Below are positions 13,801 to 24,754 of a stretch of 64,000 nt of DNA, piece after piece. Location: the NCBI GenBank assembly GCA_023512835.1, contig CM042090.1, positions 16,979,117 to 17,043,116 on the forward strand, given 5' to 3'. The position numbers and the translations under genes were made by a program. The stretch is from Taxillus chinensis (taxonomy: Eukaryota > Streptophyta > Magnoliopsida > Santalales > Loranthaceae). The first letter of the stretch is position 1. The number at the start of each line of letters is the position of its first letter. The notes under the pieces were generated by a model. That model was not told the DNA's origin, did not search any database, and saw nothing but the letters and a program-made list of their open reading frames with translations.

Positions 13801-16800
13801 TACTCCACTAATTGGCTCTTGAGAAAACTGACCTCTTGCTCAGCAGCTTTTCTTAATTGAATTTCATTTTCAAGCAAATATTTTACTTTGGCAACTTCGT
13901 CCTACATACAAAGATAAAAATAATGTGACCATCTGAAGGCCAAAAAGCAACAAGGTATATTTTTGGGCATGTTAGATTTTAAGTGAAAACGAAGATGATA
14001 AAAAGTATAATCAATGTTAGTGGATATGGAATATTTTTTTTATAAGTAAGTGAATTTTATTAAGAAACCAAGCACACAAGGAGTGCACAAGAAAGATAAT
14101 ACAAAAAAGAATATGAGCAAAAAATTCAGCTCAAAAGGAACAAACAGAAATAACATCTAAAACAGAAAAGAGACGTAAATGCCTAAATCTAGCCAGACAA
14201 TTCCAAAGGCATCGGAGAAAATAAAGTTGAAGCTCATCCAAGCGGCATTCACAACTCTGAAAGAGATGAGCATTTCACTCCCGCCATAGCGCACCAGACT
14301 GCAAACGTTCTGCCCACCTACCCCTGCCAGGAGGAGAAAAGCCCATAAACACTGTGAGGTATCACCCAAGACAGACCAAACAACCCCAAGAATAAATCCC
14401 AAAGAAATCGGGCAACGGGACAATAAAGGAGAAGGTGATCTACGGACTCCTTGAACGCCTTACACATGTAACACCAACTAGAAATCATCAACCCACGCCG
14501 ACGCAGGTTATCCACAGTCAAAATCTGCCCCAAAACCGCCGACCAAGCAAAGAAAGCCAGCCGCGGAGAAACCGCAGCCTTCCAAACACACTTCCATGGG
14601 AAGCACCGCGAAAAAATAGGCAACCGAGCCACATAAAAAGACCGCACACGAAAGCTCTAAGCCCGAGAAGGACACCAACATAAACGGTCCGAACAACAGC
14701 GGCGCAAGGGGACAGAATACAACACCGAAAAGAAAGAAGCAAAAGCCTCCAACTCCCAATCCTAGGTGAGCCGAGAAAAGATAACCTCCCACTACACCCC
14801 GAAACCATGATCCGAGTAAAAATCAGATACAAAGCCCTCATGAACAGAGGCAAGGCGGAACAACCCAGGATAAGCCAATTTCAAGGGCACATCCAAACAC
14901 CATGCATCCTCCCATATGCGAATGAAAGAGTCATCACCCACCTCAAAAGCCACAAATGGAGCAAAGGACTGCCAACCAGACCGAATAAACCGCCAAAGAC
15001 CCATGCCATGAGGACCACGAGGGGGATTAGAGGTCCAACCACCTCCTAAGGCCACAATGACATGCCGCCAAAGAGAGTCACACTCCACGCCAAACCGCCA
15101 TAACCATTTCCCAAGCAAGGTCTCGTTGAAGGTCCGAATACGATGAATAGCCAACCCACCACAAGAGAGAGGACGGCAAATGGAAGCCGAACTCACCAAA
15201 GGATACTTATGCGCTGCCAGGAAACCCCAAAGGAACTGCCGTTGAATCCGCTCGATGCGAGCAGCAATGGCAGCAGGGATGGGAAAGAGGGACATAAAAT
15301 ACATGGGCAAGCTGGACAGAGTACTTTTAAGCAAAGTAAGTCTGCCTCCAGCAGAAAGATATAACCTCTTCCACCCAGCCAAATGCCGCTAAGCAATCAC
15401 CGGGGCCAAATAACAGAGGATATGGAATATGCCATCACAAACAGATTATGTTAATTAAACTCTTCTTCCTCTTTCTACAAGTTACATTCAATTAACCCAC
15501 ATAACATGTGTGGGGTAAAAAAGCATTAAACAAAAGATATAGCACACCATATGTGCCACCCTAGGCCTAGACAGAATACAAGAATTAAACTTTGCTTTCC
15601 CAAACCATGTCCAGCTGCGTTCTACTCTTTCTAACCTTTAAGAAAATTCTCATGAAAAATATACATGACTTGTATGCAAACAATTTCATTTAACATACGT
15701 TCTACTATAACCGAAACCCGTGCATAGTAGGAGCTTCATCCACCAGGTTTGCCCTTGTTTTTTAATAAGTTCTACTATAGCTCAATTTGCTTCAAGCTTT
15801 GTAGTTACTGTATATTTGTTTGTCAAATTCTATGAGAAATATAATCTAGACAGAGACCATTCTAACTTGTCAAGAGTGAAAATTGGATATTTGAGTTCAC
15901 TAAAAACTGCACTTAAACTAGGATCTTGGGTGAATGATCTGGCATGACCAATGAAATATTGACTTCAATAATAAAGTTATCAATCAAATTAAATGCAAGA
16001 TTTTTCCAAAAGCTTCATATACTGGTCAATTTGCCCATCTAGCACCCCAAGCCACTTGCTTTCATGACAGTCCTAGTATATTTTAGGACTAGCCAATTGA
16101 TGCAAGTTATGTACATTACCGTACATATTATGCAAAGATGAGCCCAACAGACAAATATTTCTAACAAATAAAGAAAACAATCTGTCACAATAAAGTACCT
16201 GTCCACTGCACCTGTCACCAATTTGGCTATCATTTTCACGCTTTCTCAGATTCACTGCCCACTTTTCTTCAAGTTTCTTGATTGATTCCATGTAATCCAT
16301 CTGGCATTTCAATTTTTCCTCCTACAGAAGAAAGCACGAATCCTCAGAGATATCAAGAATGTTAATCATACATCAGCTGCCAGTATTTAATCAAAGCAAT
16401 TAAGAACAAACAAAAATTTAAGTGTTTTCATCATCACAAAAGGTTTAGCCACTGGAACCTCATCAAGCGTAATCATAATTACTGTCGAAAGAAAGATTTA
16501 GCTGGAAATACTTTAATCTACCTCTAATGCACTTGCAAAGCTTCTCTCAGCCTCTGAGACACGATTCTCTGCTTCCAAGTTAATTCTTTCAAGTTCATCT
16601 TCAACAGCTTTTTGCTGTTGTTCACTTTCTGCAATGACTTTGTCCAGTTGAATCTCAAGCTTTCGTGACAAACTTTTGTAATCAAATTCTTCTTTTATTT
16701 TTAACATATTTTCCACCTTCATAGCCTATGAAATATGGAAAATTAAGAATAAAAAGTCAGTTTCAATGTCTTTTCCTAACACTCTGAAAGAAAATTCAAA

Positions 16801-19800
16801 ATAAACAACTAGGCTCAAATAAATATTAAAAATACCCTAACGCAGCTTTACAAGAAATGCTAGAAAGACGATATAGAAAACAGACTAATTGATTTTATTC
16901 ACTTGTAGCCCGAATGCAGCATCAGCTGTAAGCAATTGCACAAATAAACTCGCTGATTGAACTCACCCTCTGGCCAAATAATATTGTACTTGCTGTCTCT
17001 CCCCGATGCCGTGGAGACGGGCCAATTGTGACAACCAATGAAGTTCTTGCGGAGCCTGTGCTACAACACCAAATGGACAGCAAACATAGAAACCAATAAA
17101 TAACAGTGCATTAGCTTCAATCAATGTGAAAACTGCTACCTGGATATTCACTCATATAAGGCAAATGATAGCCATGATAAAGGTAGAACAATATACTAGT
17201 CATTGATGAAGTATATTGATGATTGCAATATTGAACATCTCACCTCCAAAGGAATCTCTAAGCAGCCTTGTGAGCTTTGAATCTCGGACCGGTACATGAG
17301 CCCTATTCTCAGCCAGTGCATTTATGCACTTTCCTAATGCACTCAGAGAGAGATTTATAAACTTTGTTTCCTCCAGTGTGTGTCCTTCGCTTCCTGCCAG
17401 ATAAAACTTCTTACAGCATTAACCAGCAGTCTCACTCTCTCTATGGCACATAAATCATTAACGAGAAAATGAACTCAAAAAATAGTCACTCGTTTAATGA
17501 AAATATATAATGACAACAACGAGCAATAATGTCATGATCGAGACCTGATTTATGAATGCGCTCTGAACCTGCTAGGTCTACAACAACTAATTTTCCCTTC
17601 CGTACAACTGGTGGCTTGAAAGCTTTGGCTGCATGCGTATTATTGTCTTTGTGATTTGAAAGATCAGCTTCCTTTTCCATTACTGACCTTTTAACGTGTA
17701 CCTGCAAAACATATATATATATATATAGTTTTATCATTCAACTTAAATCTGAACAAAAACAATGAGGCTGCCTACAACAGATTATGAAATATTGAAACAT
17801 GGACATAAAAAGTTAAACTATAACAGCCGCTCATTGATTTACCATCAAAATAGCATGACTACGAGAGGATTCAGTGTTCAACTTAGTGTTAGCAGCAAAT
17901 CGATGAGCTTCCCCTAAACGCAGAAGATCTACAAAACTCCTCTGGTCCCTTATCTCCACAAGGGTTGCCCCCGGTACCGAAACATCACCAGTTTTTGGAT
18001 CTTCCACCATGGCTATGTTATCATTTGCTGGGTCAAGCAGGTCCTGGATGGTCTCCATATATAGCTGCATATGTTGGTTTGTGCATAAATATTAGGACTA
18101 TGAAATTAGAGCCTGGAAGGGATATAAACATAGAAAACAGAAACGAGAGCTAACAAAATAAAATTGCTCTCAAAATCAGTCTTCCGAATTAGTACTGAAT
18201 AATATGATTAGTGATGATGATGATGGCAACGTAAAGAAAAATAACCTGCAAGTAGGAGACACAAACAGAATCATTTTCTAAGGATATATCTGCGAGAACA
18301 TCCTCCATTGAACGAACCATAATCCCACGTGCAGAGGTGTTTACTTCTCCCAACTCTCCAAGAGTAAAAGTTTTGCCTGTACCCGTCTGACCATAAGCCA
18401 TTACTGTTCCGTTGTAGCCATCCAAAACACTCTACAAAATCAGAAGGCGTGTCTAGTTAATTTCTTAAAACTTATTGATCTTTAACCATTATCCAAATGC
18501 TTTTCTTTAACATTTTTTGGCACAACTCCCTTTTTATGCAGAGAGATATAAGTCAAAGTTATTTTATACACACAAAATTGATAGTAGACAATTGTTACTG
18601 ATTCATCCATGTCTCAAGAAAAGGTTCATCAAAAACCTTCAAAATTATTTCAGCAAAAATACCTATAATGGAGGATGCATAAATTTCCATTTAATATTAA
18701 AACAAGAAAGAGAGGTTCAGCAATGAAATGACCTTAACAGCAACAAAAATATGTGAAAATTGCCTCCAAATGAGATTGCCCGCAATCACTCCCCCAAACG
18801 TTTCATTGCATTAGACATAAGCCAGAACCATCCCATATGATGATTAGGGAGTTGGCAATAGAGAACAAGCTTGCAAGAAGACATAATATGGGCTAGACAA
18901 TCTAATGTGCACTAGAAAAGAAATTAGTTTTAGGTCAAAAGGCCAAGAAAAAATTAGGTTGTGATAATTAATATATCATGACAGCTGTATTTAAGGAAAT
19001 ATATGATACACATCAGATAATATGCCGAAAAATTGACCAAAATAAAACACACCTCCACAACAGGCTTTGCGACAACTTCATAGACACGCTTTTGTGAAGC
19101 AAATTCAGTGAGCACCTCATCAAATTCATAGGTGTCGGAATCCCAATTGTTTTTCCGAAGCTTCAATCTTTTAAGCTGTGGTAGAAGAAATTAAACATAA
19201 GGGGAACATGTAATAATGGAGAATACCAGGGTGTTAGTACAGAAAAAACGAGATAAAAAAGTAGGAAGAGAAAAATTAACAACACCTCAGGCTGTAATTC
19301 CACACAATCAGCAAAATCAGCATCAGCCACCAACTCCTCTGCATTACGGGGTCTTAATCTTACAGCAACGCGAACTCTTCCGGAAACTGTCAACATACAA
19401 AAAAAAACAGTAGTATAAGCCAAAATTATATAGACCAGCTATGGTTGTGTAAATCTTCAAATATAGCATGATGGATAAAAAACTATTCAAGATTGTTTGA
19501 ACATCACTGGGGCTTAATTTGGGATATCGAAGGCCACCCTTTCATCCAATTCAACACTGTTGGGTCAATATAAAACTAAGCACTATCAAGTTGTGGATGG
19601 CACCATTGAACAGAGGCAACTACTAAAACAGTCAATCAATGTTGGATTTTCGTACTTCCTCTAGATGGGGAGAGAAGGCGACAGGAGAAGAGGAAAGAAA
19701 TCTAATTTGCAACTTCTTTTCCAGTTTAATAAAATAATAGAATATAAGAGGAAACCAATGGAAATGAAAGAGGAAAGAATTCACTTTAAATGATTAGCAC

Positions 19801-21307
19801 AAATAATTTATTTTGAAATTTTATTATGCAGAGAAATGACAAAAGGTGAATTTACTAGATGTAAATGTGGTGTTTGGTTGTCTGTTTTCAAAACAAAATC
19901 CGACCGATAAATTCTGTTTAGAAAAACTGTTTTTTAATAAAGTGGTACTTTATTGAAATTTAAATTTGAATAAAGTAACTGTTTTTTAAAACATTTTTAC
20001 ATGTTTTATATTTTCAAATCTAAACTCAATATTTATATAAGACCTTTTTATCCCTCAACTTATTACTTGTGTCTACCACATTTTTTTTCTAATTTTTATT
20101 GAATCTGATTTTTAAAAAAAAAATTGAAACACATTCTCTCCCCAAACAAAAAAAAAAATATTTTTAAAATTTAAAATTTAAATATCACTCTAATAGAGTA
20201 TAAAGTTATAAAATCAAAACACAAAAATAAAAATATGTATCAAATACCCCCAAAAGGATTCATGTCTACATAACCCCATCCACATTTAAAAAAAACTAGA
20301 AATGAGTTTCAGCCATTCATTTTTTAAAAATTTGACTCATTTTTCATCAAATGTCAAGCCTTAGTGAAGTAGATAGAGTTACTGCCTTGTAATCTAGAAG
20401 TCACGGACAAATCTTTTGCAATTAAATTAATTGTGAGAAAAACTACATTCATATTGGCCTGACCTCTTCTAGGATCCCACCACTAGCAGACGCTTCATTT
20501 ACTAAGTTTGCCCTTTTTTGCCTCAGTTCTCGTCCCACTCTCTAGAGTCATCATGGTCCAAGCCCTTAGGTCACCCTCCCTTACTCATCCCTCCTGGGCA
20601 AGCGTTCGTTGAAAAACTAAGAGCTTAAGCACATTTCTTATGACTACAAATTGATAATATGTGAGCCTCACCCCTAATTTTCCTTTCAACACTGCAGAGA
20701 CAGAGGCCATCATTTATGCATGATACCTCAAGTAGGAAGTGAATAAACGAAGCTTGTAAACTCACAAATCCTACTCCCTACTAAGGAGTCCTTAGTTGAG
20801 GCCAAAGGGGGGGAACAAGAATTCAAATCTAAAGCTTGCCCATCAAATTTCAGTAAGTCCACTCCAACAATGCTGATTGCTAAGTGATATCCAAATTTAA
20901 ACTCCTAGATTAATGTCAAATTGAAAATGTGTACAAATTAGGGAAAGGAAACAACAGCAAGACAATGACTAATGCCTCAATCTCCCAATCCCACACTTCA
21001 TACAAATACGCAAACACACACATTCACGATCACTGCGAACGTAGAAAAGCTGGTAGTAGTGTTATTCATCGACACCGAATTGAAAGGAAGGGAAAAAAAA
21101 GTACTGACCACCATCGTCATTAGCGGCGGCTGCGGCTGCGGCGAGCAAACCGGGGCTACTGCGGCGGACATTGTTGGGCGGCGGGGGCCTGGGTTTGACG
21201 GAGGAGGAAGGAGGCTTGAGGCCGTAAGGAGCGGAAGAAGCGGGCCGATCCACCTTCAGCGCCGCCTTGTGGACGCCATTCCTGCTGTAGCCGCTCGAAG
21301 AAGCCAT
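7879..21307 (-). CDS. ARK2: Armadillo-repeat kinesin (KIN-U subfamily, ARK2/ARK3 type)
   Basis: Nineteen exons in order on the minus strand: 21307-21109, 19386-19286, 19175-19053, 18431-18246, 18064-17843, 17701-17545, 17393-17244, 17055-16967, 16725-16522, 16321-16199, 13901-13788, 13685-13554, 12267-12132, 12035-11943, 11597-11472, 11325-11200, 8672-8529, 8250-8122 and 8042-7879. All junctions are GT-AG and in phase, giving 905 aa (Arabidopsis relatives are about 890-920). A Ser/Pro/Ala-rich head (1-66) precedes the N-terminal motor (about 68-412). The motor has P-loop GQTGTGKT (155-162), switch [10 protein letters not shown], switch II DLAGSE and the neck [17 protein letters not shown] coiled coil spans about 415-600. 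Armadillo repeats start near 646 and include [29 protein letters not shown] and [19 protein letters not shown]. The protein ends in [11 protein letters not shown] kinesins are plus-end-directed microtubule motors that promote catastrophe and shape root hairs and epidermal cells. Gene order favours ARK2 (KIN-UB) over ARK3. Confidence 0.93.
8673..9540. other. Kinesin intron 16, unremarkable part
   Basis: Non-coding intron sequence between the exons ending at 11200 and starting at 8672. I see nothing recognisable here apart from poly-A/T runs. Confidence 0.6.
9545..11030 (+). mobile_element. Degenerate RTE/jockey-like LINE reverse transcriptase, antisense inside kinesin intron 16
   Basis: Conceptual translation with many stops and shifts follows the reverse-transcriptase order of plant LINEs: [20 protein letters not shown] (about 9608-9670), [26 protein letters not shown] (about 9724-9810), [10 protein letters not shown] (about 9898-9928), a decayed LHMIFVDL (about 9990), the YADD-equivalent [16 protein letters not shown] (about 10250-10295), [15 protein letters not shown] (about 10350-10395), and a downstream [20 protein letters not shown] block (about 10710-10770). 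Stop codons in every domain show it is long dead. It lies opposite to the host gene. No flanking duplication is evident. Confidence 0.8.
12268..13553. other. Kinesin intron 12
   Basis: AT-rich intron sequence with an oligo-T run near 12325-12342. No coding or transposon protein similarity was recognised. Confidence 0.55.
14022..14034. repeat. Target-site duplication, 3' side of LINE
   Basis: GGATATGGAATAT is repeated exactly at 15418-15430, flanking the truncated LINE. Confidence 0.85.
14035..15417 (-). mobile_element. 5'-truncated L1-type LINE in kinesin intron 10, same orientation as host
   Basis: The insert is bounded by a 13-base direct repeat, GGATATGGAATAT, at 14022-14034 and 15418-15430, which I read as the target-site duplication. 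On the minus strand it begins inside the reverse transcriptase C-terminal region, with [40 protein letters not shown] and RQFLWG (about 15382-15200). It continues with [10 protein letters not shown] and a zf-RVT-like block ([16 protein letters not shown], then [20 protein letters not shown], about 14580-14430). It ends in an A run (T at 14035-14040). One or more frameshifts separate the pieces, but long stretches remain open, so it is younger than the other LINE remnants here. The 5' truncation, A tail and duplication are the signature of target-primed reverse transcription. Confidence 0.88.
15418..15430. repeat. Target-site duplication, 5' side of LINE
   Basis: Exact second copy of the 13-base repeat at 14022-14034. 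Removing the element and one copy restores continuous intron sequence. Confidence 0.85.
15431..16198. other. Remaining part of kinesin intron 10
   Basis: Non-coding intron DNA between the LINE duplication and the exon at 16199. Nothing further was recognised. Confidence 0.55.
19387..21108. other. Kinesin intron 1
   Basis: A long first intron (1.7 kb), AT-rich in its middle. First introns of plant genes often carry expression-enhancing motifs, but I see none that I can name here. Confidence 0.55.
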
Positions 21308-24300
21308 CTCCGCCGACTGTTTTGTCCTCTCGCGCTTAAAACCTCATCGCCGACATCAATGCTCCACGATACACGGAAACACAGAACACCAGAAGAAAGC
21401 AAAGACGATCACACGCGCGCGCTCGCGGGGATCGGATTGGATTAAAGAAGAGAGAGAATGGGCGTGGAGGGTTGATTGAATCGATTGTGGAGGGTTTTCA
21501 AGTACGGACAAGCAATGAACGTAGGCAGACCACTGTGTTTGTGTGTGTGTGTGTGTGTGTGTGGTGTTGACCCTGGCACAGCAGGTTCAGAGAAACGTGT
21601 ATTGGAGTATTTGCATTTTTTTAGTTGTCTCTCCCACAGATCACTGTTGTGGTCTTGGCCTGGGAAATGCGAGAACGTTGTCAAAAAAAAAACACTAGAC
21701 TGCTTGCTTTTTCATTCAGTTTTTCAAAAATAATGTCATGTAGCTATTTATTTTAAAAATTCATCGTTAATTTAATATTTATACATTAATAAATATATTT
21801 ATAAAATTTTATAATAATTTATATGTAAATTAAATTTAGTAAATTAATTAATAGATAACTAAATAAATTATGATTATTTAATTATTAATTATTTTTTAAA
21901 ATTCAAATTATATACAAATTCAATCATGTGTACTTTTATAGTCATTAAAATATAATCATTTTTATAAATTATATATTTAAATAAATTTATATTATTCATA
22001 AATACTTTTAAATTTATAATTTTATATATATATATATGTATGTATATATGCTTCTCCAGTCCACACATGCGCCTACCAAAACGTGAATCGGGTACAATCT
22101 ACATGACTACATGTGAGATGAATAAAAACTCACCATATTTTAAGGTGAAGCGGGGGATTGGCACAACAACCATTGAAAAGAAAGACGGGTGTTTTTTTAA
22201 TCTATATATGTTCTATTCTTCCGTTGAGATCTTCCGTCAGCGATATCAGGTTGGCCTGACAATGTTATTGTTAGCAGGGCGGAGCGGAGGGAGGTTCAGC
22301 TACCGTACGTGTGTGTTGGGGGATGACCGCGGCAAGACGTACAGAAATAAACATATTGGAAAAACCATTATTTTTATTTGCAAACATTGTTTTACGTCAA
22401 AACAAAAAACAAACGGAAGCCATAGGTGAGTTGCTTTTGGTTCACGATTAATTACTATTTTACGATAAAGCTAAAGTAGTTTAGCAACAAATTGAATGGC
22501 AACGGAAGCCATGTAGTCCTAAACTAATTATGTGTCAAAAGATGTATTTCCAGAGATGGACCATATGGATGGCAGGATCACCAGACATAAACTTGATGCA
22601 TTATCACCATACTGCCAGATTTAAAACTGAAATGGCCTTATCAAAATAATAAATGATTTTAACAACTGAATTAGAATTGTTTGTGAAATTGAAACCAATT
22701 ATGTGTGTGTGCGTACCGTACAAAAATTACTTGAAAGCTTACAAATAATTTTATAATTAATATTACTAAATTAAAGTTTCAAATAATATTTATAATTTAT
22801 AATTAAATTTTAAGATTTAAATTTACAGCTAGATTTAAATTTGTTGTAAAATTTTAAATTAAATTTCCAAATAACACTTATAATTAAAAGTTATAATTAC
22901 ATTTATAATTATAAATTACACATTTAATGTAATTATACTTTACATTTTGATTAAACAACTAAATATTAAATTTCTTAAAATTATAAATAATTAAATATTT
23001 CATATTTATTATTTAAATTATAAATATTAATTAAAAATTTAATTTAGAAACTTTAATTATGAATTTATAATTGATTTATAACTTTTAATTATAAAATTAT
23101 TTATGAGTTTCAATATAATTTTTGTATTAGCTTTTTTATTAATGATACATGGTACATCTATATATGTGTGTGCCTAAATAGCTGATTTCATTTTTCATAA
23201 ATTAATCTAGTTGAGTGATTAAAGACTTTTATTACTAATTCGAGTCTTGTCATTTTTGTTTGATTTTTTTTCCAAATAATTTAAAAATAATAATAATAAG
23301 GAGTATTTTTATTAAATTATAAATAAGTTAGTGTCTTAATCAATTTAGTATGTATGAGTATATCTCTCCATTTATAAATCACATTACTCTAAGTAGGCTT
23401 ACAAATGAATCAAATGTTCACAGATAAATTTGTGTTTGGCTTAATAAAAAACAATTTATGTTCGTTTAAAAAAAAGATAATATTATGAATATTTTTTTGC
23501 TAGCATAAACGAAAAAAAAAACATAATTTATGTTTGGCTCGTTTATGTTACACATATATATTCATCAATAACACTTGAGAGTATTAATAATTAGATTCAT
23601 AAATGACTGAACAAATAAACAAACAACTAAATTTAGGAACGAACAAATAAACATATTGTTTATAAATTTTAAAAAATTAATGTTACAGTTCACTGACTGC
23701 GAATAAATAATCACTTGAGATTGCTAACAAATGAACGAACATATTACTTTGCTTATAAATTTTGAATAATTTGGTGCTTTAGTTCATAAATAATTAAATA
23801 AACGAATATTTTGAGTCTGCAAACAAAATAAAAATATAATATTTATGAACAAGTATATCAGTGTATTCATGAATAATATATGTAAACTAGTGTTCATGAT
23901 TTGTCCATAAATATTATCAAATTATTCATGAATACTAATGAACAAGTATAAACATTAAGATTTAGTGTTTGTATTTTGTTTGATTTGTTAAAAAATAATA
24001 TCAAATCAAGAAAATAATAGTATCTTTATTATTTTAGATTAAAATGGCAGTTGTAAGAGTACTAACGCAAGATTAAGTATTGAAATGTTCTCTTATTTAA
24101 CTGGATATATAGATTTATTGTAATTAGAATTTGATGGTTTTCATGTATTTATCTGGTCATAGAAATATGGAGGAGACTTATGCGTCAATGGACCATGATT
24201 CGATCCCTTATATCCATCCATCTCTTAACGATAATGTTTTGATTTTATTGTTATCATCATGGTTAAATGGACCTTTTCTTAGGTCTCCCTCTCTTCTATG

Positions 24301-24370
24301 TCTTAAATATGGACTAGATATGTCTTATTTGTTTTTTGTTACTCCTAATTTATTTTTATTAAAATTCATT
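21308..24370. other. Divergent intergenic region between kinesin and DHDPS
   Basis: About 3.1 kb separates the kinesin start codon (minus) from the DHDPS promoter (plus). The first 150 bases are GC-richer and look like the kinesin leader. The rest is AT-rich, with TAAATTTATAAT-type low-complexity DNA (22700-23100) and a diverged repeat rich in GAACGAACAAATAAAC-like words (23400-23960). No gene was recognised. Confidence 0.6.
21541..21562 (+). repeat. (GT)11 microsatellite
   Basis: Uninterrupted GT dinucleotide run about 235 bases upstream of the kinesin start codon. Confidence 0.95.
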
Positions 24371-24377
24371 TATATAA
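24371..24377 (+). promoter_or_regulatory. Candidate TATA box of DHDPS
   Basis: TATATAA lies about 30 bases before a pyrimidine-rich, leader-like region that continues to the DHDPS start codon at 24755. Position and composition fit a core promoter. The transcription start is inferred, not seen. Confidence 0.4.
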
Positions 24378-24507
24378 TAGATTTGTTAGTGGATTTAAGC
24401 CTTGAAATCCCCCCACCCCCACACCCACCCTGCTGGTCTTCCACAGTCCTCACACCTCGAATTTTCGCCGCCGCCGCCGCTTCTCTCCCTCGCCAGAATC
24501 TGTCGAC

Positions 24508-24648
24508 ATGACCTGCGTCCCTCACCGGAATTTCCACAGTCACCTTCTCAGCTCCAATCTCTCCATCTCCACCCCACTCGACATTCTGAATCTGACGACC
24601 TGGACGAAGACGACGTTGATCCTGTCGACCATCACTATCTACTGCTAA
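24508..24648 (+). promoter_or_regulatory. Upstream ORF (46 codons) in the putative DHDPS leader
   Basis: An ATG at 24508 opens a 46-codon frame closed by TAA at 24646, ending 106 bases before the DHDPS ATG. If transcription starts near the TATA box, this frame would be in the 5' leader and could reduce translation. The peptide is Ser/Thr/Leu-rich and I recognise no conserved uORF family. Confidence 0.4.
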
Positions 24649-24754
24649 GATCTGCGTTACTACAACAAGTACGAGGGTAGTCTGTACGGAGTTTTCTTCA
24701 CCTGCGTTTCGGTTTCTTTGGATTCAACGCGTACCACGCCCCGTGATCCATCAG

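Noticed and set aside
22040..22429. 129-codon plus-strand frame between the kinesin and DHDPS.
   Set aside because: No recognisable domain and no conserved neighbours; consistent with chance in a moderately GC patch.
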